The notes below the pieces were generated by a model. It worked only from the letters and a program-made list of their open reading frames with translations. It made no database searches and was not told where the DNA came from. A stretch of DNA of 64,000 nucleotides from positions 1 to 64,000 of the forward strand of contig NZ_JZDQ02000026.1 in NCBI RefSeq assembly GCF_000960475.2, in the 5' to 3' direction. The stretch comes from Nocardioides luteus. GTDB taxonomy: Bacteria > Actinomycetota > Actinomycetes > Propionibacteriales > Nocardioidaceae. A program made the position numbers and the translations under genes. Shown piece after piece: positions 51,377-59,829 of this stretch (positions are counted from its first letter, which is position 1; the number at the start of each line of letters is the position of its first letter).

Positions 51377-51830
51377 TCTCGACGACGATCTCCACCTCGA
51401 CGGGAGCGTCGAGCGGCAGAACCGGCACACCGACGGCCGACCGCGCGTGCCGGCCGGCGTCGCCGAAGACCTTCCCGAGCAGCTCGGAGGCACCGTTGGC
51501 GACACTCGGCTGGCCGGTGAAGTCGGGCGTGGAGGCGACGAAGCACAGCACCTTCACGACCCGCTTGACCTGGGAAAGGTCACCGATCTCGGCCTTGACC
51601 GCGGCCAGGGCGTTGAGCGCGCACTGCTGCGCGGCCGCGTAACCGTCCTCGGCCGACACGTCGCCGCCGACCTTGCCGACGGAGAGCAGGGCGCCGTCCT
51701 TCATCGGGAGCTGGCCCGAGGTGAAGACGTGGTTGCCCGAGCGCACCGCCGGGATGTAGGCCGCCACCGGCGGCACCACCTCCGGCACGCTCAGCCCGAG
51801 CTCGGCGAGGACCTCCTCAGGGGCGCTCAC
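51372..51830 (-). CDS. RidA family (YjgF-like) protein
   Basis: A 152-residue RidA/YjgF-superfamily protein of the longer actinobacterial type: YIPAVRSGNHVFTSGQLPM, then CALNALAAVKAEIGDLSQVKRVVKV. Canonical RidA deaminates reactive enamine/imine intermediates, but members of this subgroup are less studied. It corresponds to Rv3678c. The GTG at 51830 overlaps the DUF4177 stop by GTGA. Its stop codon lies in a 12-bp tandem repeat. Confidence 0.9.
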   Translation of the reverse strand: MSAPEEVLAELGLSVPEVVPPVAAYIPAVRSGNHVFTSGQLPMKDGALLSVGKVGGDVSAEDGYAAAQQCALNALAAVKAEIGDLSQVKRVVKVLCFVASTPDFTGQPSVANGASELLGKVFGDAGRHARSAVGVPVLPLDAPVEVEIVVEI

Positions 51831-51982
51831 TCCGAGACCGCCCGCTTGAAGAAGCCGACGTAGTTGCCGGTGCCGTTGTCGAGGATGGAGACGAGCTCCC
51901 ACCCGTCGGCACCGAAGTTGTTGAGAATCTGCGCCGCGGCGTGGTTGAGGATCGGCGCTACCTGGTACTCCCACTTGGTCAT
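51827..51982 (-). CDS. DUF4177 family small protein
   Basis: A 51-residue protein: MTKWEYQVAPIL, then NNFGADGWELVSIL and VGFFKRAV, the standard DUF4177 pattern of a small beta-rich protein with unknown role. It corresponds to Rv3678A, which likewise precedes the RidA gene in M. tuberculosis. It is the first gene of the minus-strand run and overlaps RidA by GTGA. A palindrome at 52031-52047 lies upstream, between it and the divergent mycothiol-dependent gene. Confidence 0.9.
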   Translation of the reverse strand: MTKWEYQVAPILNHAAAQILNNFGADGWELVSILDNGTGNYVGFFKRAVSE

Positions 51983-52030
51983 ATCCCGCACCCTACTTCG
52001 CGAGCCCGCGGACCGGTTTCTCGATGACAT

Positions 52031-52047
52031 GGTTGGACCTTCCAACC
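52031..52047. promoter_or_regulatory. Palindromic operator candidate between divergent genes
   Basis: GGTTGGA-CCT-TCCAACC, a perfect 7-bp inverted repeat. It lies just upstream of the TAGGGT -10 of the gene at 52076 and 48 bases from the DUF4177 start, so it could control both. The factor is unknown. Confidence 0.45.
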
Positions 52048-52062
52048 GACGATTCGGCCCAC

Positions 52063-52068
52063 TAGGGT
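52063..52068 (+). promoter_or_regulatory. -10 element of the mycothiol-dependent isomerase-like gene
   Basis: TAGGGT, 7 bases before the GTG start at 52076; leaderless pattern. Confidence 0.5.
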
Positions 52069-52075
52069 CGAGGCC

Positions 52076-52891
52076 GTGACTTCGACAGAGCAGCTGAAGA
52101 CGTACGTCGACGCCTGGTGGGCCTCCATCGCGGATCTCCTCACGCTCCTGGAGGAGCTGCCCGAGAGCGACTGGGATCTCCCGACCGACCTCCCCGGCTG
52201 GGACGTACGCGCCATCGCCTCGCACGTCGCTCACCTCGAGGGCCTCACCGCCGGCGCCCCGCGCGAGGAGGCGGAGGTCCCCGAGTCGGCCCACATCAAG
52301 TCGCCGATGGGGCAGTTCACCGAGATCGGCGTGCTCACCCGCCGCGACGCAGCCCCGGAGAGCATCATCGACGAGATCCGCCGCTACTCCGCCGTACGCC
52401 ACGACGAGCTGCTCGCCTCCCCGCCCGAGGACCCCGCGGCGCCGGCGCCCGGCGTCTTCGGCGCGATCGGGTGGTCCACCGGCAAGCTGCTCCGCAACCG
52501 TCCGCTCGACGTCTGGCTGCACGAGCAGGACATCCGCCGCGCGACCGGCCGACCCGGCAACCTCGACAGCCTCGGCGCCCGCCACACCGCCGACTACCTC
52601 CTCGAAGGCGTCGGCTTCGTGCTCGCCAAGAAGGCCGGCGCCGACCCCGGCTGCACGGTCGTCGTCGAGGCCGAGGGCCACGCTCCGTACGCCTTCGCGG
52701 TCACCAAGGAGGGCAAGGGCGTCCCGCTCGCCGACCCGGTGACCGACCCCACCGTGACCCTCTCGACCGACCGCGAGACGTACGTCCTCCTCGCCGGCGG
52801 TCGCGCCTCCGCCGACCCCGCCAAGGTGACGATCAGCGGCGACACCACGCTCGGCACCAAGATCGTCGAGAACCTCAACATCACCCCCTGA
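52076..52891 (+). CDS. Maleylpyruvate isomerase family mycothiol-dependent enzyme
   Basis: A 271-residue protein of the DinB-like/MDMPI family. The N-terminal four-helix domain (about 8-165) has metal-ligand histidines in IASHVAHLEGL and VWLHEQDIRRATG; the C-terminal domain is a sterol-carrier-like fold. Mycothiol is the usual thiol cofactor in this lineage, but the substrate is unknown. It starts with GTG with a leaderless-type -10 element. It lies between DUF4177 and the ArsA pair, an insertion relative to the mycobacterial order I recall. Confidence 0.85.
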   Translation: MTSTEQLKTYVDAWWASIADLLTLLEELPESDWDLPTDLPGWDVRAIASHVAHLEGLTAGAPREEAEVPESAHIKSPMGQFTEIGVLTRRDAAPESIIDEIRRYSAVRHDELLASPPEDPAAPAPGVFGAIGWSTGKLLRNRPLDVWLHEQDIRRATGRPGNLDSLGARHTADYLLEGVGFVLAKKAGADPGCTVVVEAEGHAPYAFAVTKEGKGVPLADPVTDPTVTLSTDRETYVLLAGGRASADPAKVTISGDTTLGTKIVENLNITP

Positions 52892-52905
52892 TGGCGCGTC
52901 CCCGT

Positions 52906-52911
52906 TAGAGT
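52906..52911 (+). promoter_or_regulatory. -10 element of the ArsA pair (leaderless)
   Basis: TAGAGT, 7 bases before the ATG at 52919. Confidence 0.5.
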
Positions 52912-52918
52912 CGCTCCC

Positions 52919-53935
52919 ATGAGTTCCGACTGGCCCCACGTGCAGCTGCACGTGGTGACCGGCAAGGGCGGCACGGGCAAGTCGACGGTGGCTGCTGCCC
53001 TGGCGCTCGGGCTGGCCTCCCACGGGAAGAACGTCCTGCTCTGTGAGGTCGAGGGCCGCCAGGGCGTGGCGCGGATGTTCGACGTCGACCCGCTGCCCTA
53101 CGCCGAGACGCGGATCGCGACCGGGCTGCGGATGCGGTCGCGGTCCGGTGCCGACGCCGAGCCGGGCAACGTCTACGCCCTGCACATCGCCCCCGAGGAA
53201 GCCCTCCTCGAATACCTGAAGATGTACTACAAGCTCGGCCCGGCCGGCCGCGCCCTCGACCGCTTCGGCGTGATCGAGTTCGCGACCACGATCGCACCCG
53301 GGGTCAGGGACGTCCTCCTCACCGGCAAGCTCTTCGAGGCCGTCCAGCGCAACAGCCGCAACAAGGGCGCGCGCACCTACGACGCCGTCGTGCTCGACGC
53401 TCCTCCAACCGGCCGGATCACGACCTTCCTGAACGTCTCCGAGTCGGTCGCGGGCCTGGCCAAGGTCGGCCCGATCAAGAACCAGGCCGACACGATGATG
53501 ACCCTGTTCCGCTCCCGGCGCACCGCGGTCCACCTGGTCACGCTGCTCGAGGAGATGCCGGTCCAGGAGACCGCCGACGGCATCAGCGAGCTGCGCGCCG
53601 CCGGGCTCCCGGTCGGCGGCGTGATCGTCAACCAGGTCCGCCCCCGCGACCTCCCCGACGAGTCCCTCGCCGCCGCCCTCGACGGCTCGCTCGACGGCGA
53701 GACGATCGCCGAGGACCTCAAGCGCGCCGGCGTCGAACCCGACCCCGCCCTGATCGCCACCCTGACCGCGGAGGCGAAGGAGTACGCCGAGCGCCGCTCC
53801 CTCGAGGACACCCAGCGCGACCTCGTCGCCGGTCTCGGGGTCCCGACCTACGAGCTCAACCGGATCGCGGGCGGCATCGACATCGGCGCGCTCTACGAGC
53901 TCGCCGCGGAGCTGAAGGACCAGGGGCTCGCATGA
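52919..53935 (+). CDS. ArsA/Get3-like ATPase, first of pair
   Basis: A 338-residue P-loop ATPase of the ArsA/Get3 class. The deviant Walker A motif is VVTGKGGTGKSTVA near 13, switch I-like EVEGRQGVARMFD follows, and switch II is AVVLDAPPTGR near 155. No arsenite-binding cysteines are evident and no arsenic genes are near, so arsenite pumping is unlikely. It corresponds to Rv3679 of M. tuberculosis, which with Rv3680 forms a Get3-like complex. It overlaps the second ATPase gene by ATGA. Confidence 0.92.
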   Translation: MSSDWPHVQLHVVTGKGGTGKSTVAAALALGLASHGKNVLLCEVEGRQGVARMFDVDPLPYAETRIATGLRMRSRSGADAEPGNVYALHIAPEEALLEYLKMYYKLGPAGRALDRFGVIEFATTIAPGVRDVLLTGKLFEAVQRNSRNKGARTYDAVVLDAPPTGRITTFLNVSESVAGLAKVGPIKNQADTMMTLFRSRRTAVHLVTLLEEMPVQETADGISELRAAGLPVGGVIVNQVRPRDLPDESLAAALDGSLDGETIAEDLKRAGVEPDPALIATLTAEAKEYAERRSLEDTQRDLVAGLGVPTYELNRIAGGIDIGALYELAAELKDQGLA

Positions 53936-55098
53936 CATCACGTCCACGCGTCGGCCCGCTGGCCGCCCACGCCGACCACACCCGGACCCTCGAGGTCGAC
54001 CGGCTGCTCGACGACCGCGACACCCACATCATCGTCTGCTGCGGCAGCGGTGGCGTGGGCAAGACGACCACGGCGGCGGCGCTCGCGCTGCGCGCGGCCG
54101 AGCGGGGGCGCAAGGTCGTGGTGCTGACGATCGACCCGGCCCGGCGGCTCGCCCAGTCGATGGGCATCGCCCAGCTCGACAACACCCCTCGCCCCGTTCC
54201 CGGGGTCGGGCCGGGCCGGCTCGACGCGATGATGCTCGACATGAAGCGCACCTTCGACGAGGTGGTCGAGTCGCAGGCCAGCCCGGAGAAGGCGCAGCAG
54301 ATCCTCAACAACCAGTTCTACATCGCGCTGAGCTCCAGCTTCGCCGGCACGCAGGAATACATGGCGATGGAGAAGCTCGGCCAGCTCTACCGTGACTCCT
54401 TCGCCCACAACGGCGGCAACGGCGACTACGACCTGATCGTCGTCGACACACCTCCGAGCCGCAGCGCCCTCGACTTCCTGGACGCGCCCGAGCGGCTCTC
54501 CAGCTTCCTCGACGGCCGCTTCATCCGGCTGATGCTGGCGCCCGCGAAGGGACCGGTCCGGCTGATGTCGGCCGGGTTCAGCATCGTGACCAACGCGCTC
54601 AAGAAGGTGCTCGGTGGGCAGATGCTCACCGACCTGCAGACCTTCATCACCGCGCTCGACACCGTCTTCGGTGGCTTCCGCCAGCGGGCCCAGGAGACCT
54701 ACGCGCTGCTCCAGGCCGACGAGACCGCCTTCCTCGTCATCGCGGCCCCCGAGCCCGACGCGCTCCGAGAGGCCGCCTACTTCGTCGAGCGCCTCTCCGG
54801 TGACCGGATGCCGCTCCAAGGCCTGGTCGTCAACCGCGCCACCCTTCCCGACGACGTCTCGCTGACCGCCGCCGCGGCCGGCGCCGCCTCCGAGCGTCTC
54901 CCCGACGCGCCGCTCACCGCCGGCCTGCTGCGGCTCCACGCCGACCGTGCCCTGCTGGTCGAGCGCCAGGACCAGCTGCGCGAGCGCTTCGCCGTCGCCC
55001 ATCCCCAGGTCCCGACCGCCGTGGTGCCGGCGCTGCCCGGTGACGTACACGATCTCGACGGGCTCCGCGAGATCGGCCGGCTGCTGGCCCAGGGCTGA
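53932..55098 (+). CDS. ArsA/Get3-like ATPase, second of pair
   Basis: A 388-residue ATPase paralogous to its neighbour. Walker A is CCGSGGVGKTTTAAAL near 37; LTIDPARRLAQSMG (switch I) and LIVVDTPPSRSALDFLDAP (switch II) follow. The helical insert (about 180-270) contains Met-rich segments that in Get3 proteins bind hydrophobic client helices. It corresponds to Rv3680; the pair probably acts as a heteromer. A perfect palindromic terminator follows. Confidence 0.92.
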   Translation: MTSRPRVGPLAAHADHTRTLEVDRLLDDRDTHIIVCCGSGGVGKTTTAAALALRAAERGRKVVVLTIDPARRLAQSMGIAQLDNTPRPVPGVGPGRLDAMMLDMKRTFDEVVESQASPEKAQQILNNQFYIALSSSFAGTQEYMAMEKLGQLYRDSFAHNGGNGDYDLIVVDTPPSRSALDFLDAPERLSSFLDGRFIRLMLAPAKGPVRLMSAGFSIVTNALKKVLGGQMLTDLQTFITALDTVFGGFRQRAQETYALLQADETAFLVIAAPEPDALREAAYFVERLSGDRMPLQGLVVNRATLPDDVSLTAAAAGAASERLPDAPLTAGLLRLHADRALLVERQDQLRERFAVAHPQVPTAVVPALPGDVHDLDGLREIGRLLAQG

Positions 55099-55115
55099 TC
55101 GCCCGGAAAACGGGT

Positions 55116-55150
55116 CGAGCCAGGACGTACGTCACGTACGTCCTGGCTCG
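55116..55150. terminator. Perfect palindromic terminator between the ArsA pair and whiB
   Basis: 17-bp arms around a single central base (55116-55132 and 55134-55150) form a symmetrical hairpin suited to stop transcription from both convergent sides. A smaller CCCG/CGGG hairpin lies just before it. Confidence 0.8.
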
Positions 55151-55193
55151 CACCAAGATCTGTCAGCGATCCACCCGAGTAGGGGACGAGTGG

Positions 55194-55469
55194 TCACTCC
55201 ACGGAAGCACGGGTGCGCGCGGCCTCGAGCACCGCACGCCATGACGCGTTCGGGCTGCGACGGAGCAGCGCACGACGCTCACGCTCGGTCATCCCGCCCC
55301 AGACGCCCCACTCGATCTGGTTGTCGAGCGCCTCGGCCAGGCACTCGGTGCGGACGACGCAGCCGGAGCAGACCATCTTGGCCTTGTTCTGCTCGGCTCC
55401 ACGCACGAAGAGCTCGTCGGGCTCGTTCTCACGACAAGCGGCCTGCAGCGACCATTCATCAACCCACAT
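55194..55469 (-). CDS. whiB4: WhiB family iron-sulfur regulator, WhiB4-like
   Basis: A 91-residue WhiB protein. The four cluster ligands are Cys12, Cys34, Cys37 and Cys43; the signature GVWGGMTERERRALLRR follows, then a basic DNA-contacting tail. Its 4Fe-4S cluster senses oxygen, nitric oxide or redox state. The place between the ArsA pair and the PASTA-type PBP matches whiB4 (Rv3681c) in M. tuberculosis. GAAGGGATGG lies upstream of the ATG. The subtype assignment rests on this context. Confidence 0.92.
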   Translation of the reverse strand: MWVDEWSLQAACRENEPDELFVRGAEQNKAKMVCSGCVVRTECLAEALDNQIEWGVWGGMTERERRALLRRSPNASWRAVLEAARTRASVE

Positions 55470-55682
55470 TGTGTGCCATCCCTTCGTCGGAGCGCTTCGC
55501 CCTCCCCAATTGACGGCGTGGGCGCCCGTGCGGACTAAAGGTTAAGGACCGGAACCTGTCGAGTGACACACCCTTCTGACCCAAAGTACGTAGTCCGAAA
55601 TGACTAGGAGGGGTCCTAGGACGTCTTTCCGGCCCCCTGCCCGGCGCCGGTTGCGAATCATGTGCTGTTCGTCGGGATCACC

Positions 55683-55688
55683 TACGAT
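55683..55688 (+). promoter_or_regulatory. -10 element of the PBP gene (leaderless)
   Basis: TACGAT, 7 bases before the ATG at 55696. Confidence 0.45.
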
Positions 55689-55695
55689 GACCAGC

Positions 55696-58137
55696 ATGTC
55701 CTCGCCGTCGCTGCGCCCGCAGACCGTGCTCAAGCATCTCGCCGTCATGTGCGGAGTGGCAGCCGTCCTCGGGGTCGTCGCCGCAGGTCTGGCCATCCCG
55801 TTCGCCGGTGTGGCCGGGATCGCGGCCAAGGAGACCGCCGAGCAGATGGACTCGCTGCCGCAGGAGTTCGAGGTCGACGACATGTCGCAGACGACCAAGA
55901 TCGTCGACCGCAAGGGCAACCTGATCACGACGCTCTACGACCAGAACCGCGTCTACCGCGCGCTCGACCAGATCTCGCCCAACATGTCGAAGGCACTGCT
56001 GGCGATCGAGGACTACCGCTTCTACCAGCACGGCGCGATGGACCTCAAGGGCACGCTGCGCGCGCTGATCACCAACCAGGCCAGCGACTCGGTGCAGGGT
56101 GGTTCCTCGATCACCCAGCAGCTGGTGAAGACGACGCTGGTCTACTCCGCGAAGACCGAGGCCGAGCGCAAGGCGGCGATCGAGAAGTCGACGGCCCGCA
56201 AGATCCGCGAGCTCCGCTACGCGATCGCGCTGGAGGAGAAGCACTCCAAGGACTGGATCCTGGAGCGCTACCTCAACGCCGCCTACTTCGGTGACGGCGC
56301 CTACGGCGTCCAGGCCGCCGCCAAGCACTACTTCAACGTCAACGCCTCCGAGCTCAACTGGCAGCAGTCGGCGATGCTCGCCGGGATGGTGAAGAACCCC
56401 ACCGGCTACGACCCGACCAACTACCCCGACGCCACCATCGCCCGCCGCAACGTCGTCATCGACCGGATGGCCGCGCTCAAGGTCGTCTCCCGCCCCGAGG
56501 CGGAGAAGCTGAAGGACACCAGCCTCGGCCTGAACGTCCAGAAGCAGCGCAACGGCTGCCTCGGCTCGTCCGCGGAGTTCTTCTGCGACTACGTGCTCAA
56601 GTGGCTGCTCAAGGACCCGGCCTTCGGCGAGACCGAGACCGACCGGCTCGCGCTGATCAAGTCCGGCGGTCTGACCATCAAGACCACGCTCGACCAGCGT
56701 TTCCAGGACGCGGCCCAGCAGTCCGTCGAGGACCACGTCTACGCCACCGACCAGGCGATCGGCGCGCTGGCCATGGTCGAGCCCGGCACCGGCAGGGTCC
56801 GGGCGCTGGCCCAGTCCCGTCCGATGGGTGACAACAAGAAGAAGGGCCAGTCCTACCTCAACTACCTGGTCCCGAAGGAGAAGTCGGGCGACTCCAACGG
56901 CTTCCAGGCCGGCTCGACCTTCAAGGCGTTCACCCTGGCCGCCGCCATCGAGCAGGGCTTCCCGCTCAAGCAGAAGGTCAACTCCCCCGAGGAGCTGACG
57001 CTCAACGAGTCGACCTTCGCCGGCTGCCCCGGCGACGGCAACCGGGTCGGCAGCCACACGTTCCACAACTCGACCACCTCGGGCATGAAGGACGCCTACA
57101 CCGGCACCCGGGAGTCGGTGAACACCTTCTACGCCCAGCTCTTCCAGCTCACCGGCATGTGCACGCCCTACAAGCTGGCGCAGAAGATGGGCGTGAAGCT
57201 CACGGCCCCGTTCGGCGTCAGCTTCAAGGACGGCCACGTCTGCAAGCCCAGCGAGACCGGCTGCGGCGGCGCCGAGCGGGTACCCACCTTCACCCTCGGC
57301 GTCGTCGACGTCAGCCCGCTCGAGATGGCCGAGGCGTACGCCACGTTCGGTGCTCGCGGGACCCACTGCGACTCGGTGCCGGTCAACGAGATCCTCGACG
57401 CCAACGACAAGCTGATCAAGAAGTACGAGCCGACCTGCAAGCAGGTGATGGCCAAGGGCACCGCCGACGCCGTCAACGACATCCTCCGTGGCGTGATGGA
57501 GCCCGGCGGCTTCGGGCAGAACCTGGCCCTCTCGGTCCCGAGCGCCGGCAAGACCGGTACGACGCAGGACAACAAGTCCGTGTGGCTGATGGGCTACACG
57601 CCCCGGCTCGCGACCGCGTCGATGATCGCCGGCGCCAACTCAGCGGGCACGCCCCTCAGCCTCAACGGCCAGGTCGTCGGTGGGAACTACGTCTACAAGG
57701 CGGCGGGCTCGACGACCGCCGGTCCGATGTGGGGCGGCGCGATGCAGGTGATCGACAAGTACCTCAAGTGGGTGGACTTCCACGAGCCCGACCCGAGCGT
57801 GATCGCCGGCCACACCGTCGACGTCCCCTGGGTCGGTGGCATGACCGTCGAGAAGGCGACCAAGGTGCTGCGGAAGGCCGGTTTCCAAGTCCAGGTCGGC
57901 CCGGAGGCCTACTCGGAGTACGACAAGGGTCTGGTCGCCTTCACCACCCCGTCCGGCGATGCCGCCGAAGGATCGCCGATCACGATCTACACCTCGCTCG
58001 GCCCGGAGCCGAAGCCAGAGCCGAAGAAGAAGAAAAAGCAGCCCGAGGAACCGAAGCCGCCCGCCGACGACGGAAAGCAGAAGCCGAGGGCCGCTCCGGA
58101 GGAGCCCGACTTTGGTTGGGAGTGGCCGACCGGCTGA
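55696..58137 (+). CDS. Bifunctional class A penicillin-binding protein with PASTA domain (PonA2-like)
   Basis: An 813-residue peptidoglycan synthase. A membrane anchor lies at about 12-40. The glycosyltransferase domain (about 65-245) has AIEDYRFYQHGAMD and GGSSITQQLVK; the transpeptidase domain (about 345-690) has FQAGSTFKAF (catalytic Ser), RESVNTFY and SAGKTGTT. One PASTA domain (about 705-770) and a Lys/Pro-rich tail follow. It polymerises and cross-links the wall outside the membrane. It corresponds to ponA2 (Rv3682), including its place beside whiB4. ATG 55696 fits the leaderless -10; ATG 55687 is also in frame. Confidence 0.93.
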   Translation: MSSPSLRPQTVLKHLAVMCGVAAVLGVVAAGLAIPFAGVAGIAAKETAEQMDSLPQEFEVDDMSQTTKIVDRKGNLITTLYDQNRVYRALDQISPNMSKALLAIEDYRFYQHGAMDLKGTLRALITNQASDSVQGGSSITQQLVKTTLVYSAKTEAERKAAIEKSTARKIRELRYAIALEEKHSKDWILERYLNAAYFGDGAYGVQAAAKHYFNVNASELNWQQSAMLAGMVKNPTGYDPTNYPDATIARRNVVIDRMAALKVVSRPEAEKLKDTSLGLNVQKQRNGCLGSSAEFFCDYVLKWLLKDPAFGETETDRLALIKSGGLTIKTTLDQRFQDAAQQSVEDHVYATDQAIGALAMVEPGTGRVRALAQSRPMGDNKKKGQSYLNYLVPKEKSGDSNGFQAGSTFKAFTLAAAIEQGFPLKQKVNSPEELTLNESTFAGCPGDGNRVGSHTFHNSTTSGMKDAYTGTRESVNTFYAQLFQLTGMCTPYKLAQKMGVKLTAPFGVSFKDGHVCKPSETGCGGAERVPTFTLGVVDVSPLEMAEAYATFGARGTHCDSVPVNEILDANDKLIKKYEPTCKQVMAKGTADAVNDILRGVMEPGGFGQNLALSVPSAGKTGTTQDNKSVWLMGYTPRLATASMIAGANSAGTPLSLNGQVVGGNYVYKAAGSTTAGPMWGGAMQVIDKYLKWVDFHEPDPSVIAGHTVDVPWVGGMTVEKATKVLRKAGFQVQVGPEAYSEYDKGLVAFTTPSGDAAEGSPITIYTSLGPEPKPEPKKKKKQPEEPKPPADDGKQKPRAAPEEPDFGWEWPTG

Positions 58138-58153
58138 CGGCCGGCGCTCCCGA

Positions 58154-58192
58154 CGACTGTGGCCCCCACCGATCCGGTGGGGGCCACAGTCG
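58154..58192. terminator. Bidirectional terminator between the PBP and YqeY-like genes
   Basis: Perfect 18-bp stem (58154-58171 and 58175-58192) with a 3-base loop, followed by TTCCC. Confidence 0.85.
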
Positions 58193-58206
58193 TTCCCGGG
58201 TGCCGT

Positions 58207-58665
58207 TCAGGCGAGCTGCTTACGCACCTCCGCGGCCACGGCACCGCCGTCGGCCTTGCCCTTGGTCTGCGGGGTCAGGATGCCCATCACCTTGCCCATG
58301 CCCTTCATCCCGAGCTCGGCGGCACCGGTCTGGGCGATGGCCTTGCTGACCAGGTCGGAGATCTCCTCGACGCTCAGCTGAGCCGGCAGGTATTCGGTGA
58401 TCACCGCGGCCTCGGCGGTCTCCTTCTCGGCCGACTCCGTGCGGCCACCCTCGGCGAAGGCAGTGGCCGCCTCGCGGCGCTTCTTGGCCTCACGGGTGAG
58501 GATCGTGATGATCTCGTCGTCGGTGAGCTCCTTGGCCTCCTTGCCGGCGACCTCGGCCTCGGTGATCGAGGCCATGACCATGCGCAGCGTCCCCGCGCGG
58601 TCCTTGTCCCGGGCCTTCATCGCGGCGGTCAGGTCGGTCCTCAGCCGGTCCTTCAGAGTGCTCAT
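58207..58665 (-). CDS. GatB/YqeY domain protein
   Basis: A 152-residue helical protein of the YqeY family: LKDRLRTDLTAAMKARDKDRAGTLRMV, then LTDDEIITILTREAKKRREAA and the C-terminal helical bundle related to the GatB tail and thought to bind tRNA. Its function is undefined. The ATG at 58665 was chosen since the frame upstream overlaps the divergent metallophosphoesterase gene. A CACAAT hexamer lies 6 bases before the ATG. Confidence 0.9.
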   Translation of the reverse strand: MSTLKDRLRTDLTAAMKARDKDRAGTLRMVMASITEAEVAGKEAKELTDDEIITILTREAKKRREAATAFAEGGRTESAEKETAEAAVITEYLPAQLSVEEISDLVSKAIAQTGAAELGMKGMGKVMGILTPQTKGKADGGAVAAEVRKQLA

Positions 58666-58690
58666 GGGACCATTGTGGCAGGGTTGAGCC

Positions 58691-59611
58691 ATGCGGCTCG
58701 CCTCAGCAATCGGCGCAACTCTCGGGACCGGGCTCGCCACCGGCGCGGCCATGACGGCGTACGCCCTGTGGGAGGCCCGTCAATACACTTTGCGCCACGT
58801 CGGACTTCCGGTGCTCCCCGAGGGCGCGGAGCCGCTCCGCGTGCTGCATCTCTCTGACATGCACGTGGTCCCCTCGCAGCACAAGAAGCTCGACTGGATC
58901 GCCTCGCTTGCCGCACTGAAGCCGGACCTGGTCGTCGACACCGGCGACAACCTCGCCCATCAGCGGGCGGTCCCGGCGATCGTCAATGCCCTCGGCACGC
59001 TGCTCGACGTGCCCGGGGTCTTCGTCCACGGCTCCAACGACTACTACGAGCCGCGCCTGCGCAACCCGTTCGGCTACCTGCTGCCCGACAACGGCAAGCG
59101 GCAGACGAACGTCCCGGAGCTCCCCTGGCGCGACCTGTCGGCCTCCTTCACCAAATCGGGCTGGCTCGATCTCACCAACACGCGGTCGTCGTTGACCGTC
59201 AAGGGCATCGAGTTCGCCTTCGCCGGCGTCGACGACCCCCACCTGAACCTCGACGACCTGCCTGCGGTCGCCGGCCCCGCCGACGAAGCCGCGGACGTAC
59301 GTCTCGGGGTGGCGCACGCTCCCTATCTCAGGGTGCTGGACCAGTTCACGGCCGACGGCTACGACGCGATCCTGGCCGGCCACACCCACGGGGGTCAGGT
59401 CTGTCTGCCCGGCGGGCGCGCCCTGGCCACCAACTGCGATCTCGACCCCGAGCGGGCGCGCGGGCTGCACACCCACACGTACGCCGGGAGGCAGGCCTGG
59501 CTGCACGTCTCGGCCGGTCTCGGCACCTCGCCCTACACCCGGATCCGCATCGCCTGCCGTCCGGAGGCCACCCTGCTGACCCTCACTCCGCGGGGTGCGT
59601 CTCGTCGGTAG
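58691..59611 (+). CDS. Metallophosphoesterase, membrane-associated
   Basis: A 306-residue calcineurin-like phosphoesterase. A hydrophobic N-terminus (about 4-27) anchors it. Metal ligands are in LHLSDMHVVP (Asp, His), VVDTGDNLAH (Asp), VHGSNDYY (Asn, Asp), and the late GHTHGGQ motif. This set resembles YkuE/YaeI-type phosphodiesterases, which are often lipid-directed. It corresponds to Rv3683 and closes the conserved block. It is divergent from the YqeY-like gene with only 25 bases between starts. Confidence 0.92.
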   Translation: MRLASAIGATLGTGLATGAAMTAYALWEARQYTLRHVGLPVLPEGAEPLRVLHLSDMHVVPSQHKKLDWIASLAALKPDLVVDTGDNLAHQRAVPAIVNALGTLLDVPGVFVHGSNDYYEPRLRNPFGYLLPDNGKRQTNVPELPWRDLSASFTKSGWLDLTNTRSSLTVKGIEFAFAGVDDPHLNLDDLPAVAGPADEAADVRLGVAHAPYLRVLDQFTADGYDAILAGHTHGGQVCLPGGRALATNCDLDPERARGLHTHTYAGRQAWLHVSAGLGTSPYTRIRIACRPEATLLTLTPRGASRR

Positions 59612-59683
59612 GGCTCGATTACGAGTCAGGGCAGTCTCTGGGCTATGCTCATTCCTCGTTGGACCGTTGATCGGTGCAGCATT

Positions 59684-59757
59684 CGGGTTGTAGCGCAGCT
59701 TGGTAGCGCACCTCGTTCGGGACGAGGGGGCCGCAGGTTCAAATCCTGTCAACCCGA
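59684..59757 (+). tRNA. tRNA-Pro (anticodon CGG)
   Basis: A 74-base tRNA gene. The acceptor stem CGGGTTG (59684-59690) pairs with CAACCCG (59750-59756), with discriminator A at 59757. The D arm has GCGC-AGCTTGGTA-GCGC. The anticodon stem CCTCG/CGAGG encloses TTCGGGA, giving anticodon CGG at 59718-59720, and the T arm contains GGTTCAAATCC. CCA is not encoded. A possible -10 TATGCT is at 59644-59649. No integrase gene or duplicated tRNA end lies nearby. Confidence 0.97.
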
Positions 59758-59763
59758 CATCAG

Positions 59764-59799
59764 TTCAGGCTCGGAGATCGCAAGGTCTCCGGGCCTGAA
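59764..59799 (+). terminator. Terminator of tRNA-Pro
   Basis: 14-bp stem with a single G-T pair (59764-59777 and 59786-59799) and an 8-base loop, followed by TCCGTTTTCC, a classical intrinsic terminator. Confidence 0.85.
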
Positions 59800-59816
59800 T
59801 CCGTTTTCCGGCGCAG

Positions 59817-59822
59817 TAGGGT
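59817..59822 (+). promoter_or_regulatory. -10 element of the nitroreductase-family gene (leaderless)
   Basis: TAGGGT, 7 bases before the ATG at 59830. Confidence 0.5.
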
Positions 59823-59829
59823 CGACGCC

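Noticed and set aside
52919..55098. Arsenite efflux system
   Set aside because: The ArsA-like ATPases lack an ArsB partner and evident arsenite-binding cysteines, and sit in the Rv3679-Rv3680-like context.
59684..59757. tRNA-Pro as integration site of a genomic island
   Set aside because: No duplicated 3' end of the tRNA and no integrase appear in the flanking sequence; the neighbours look native.
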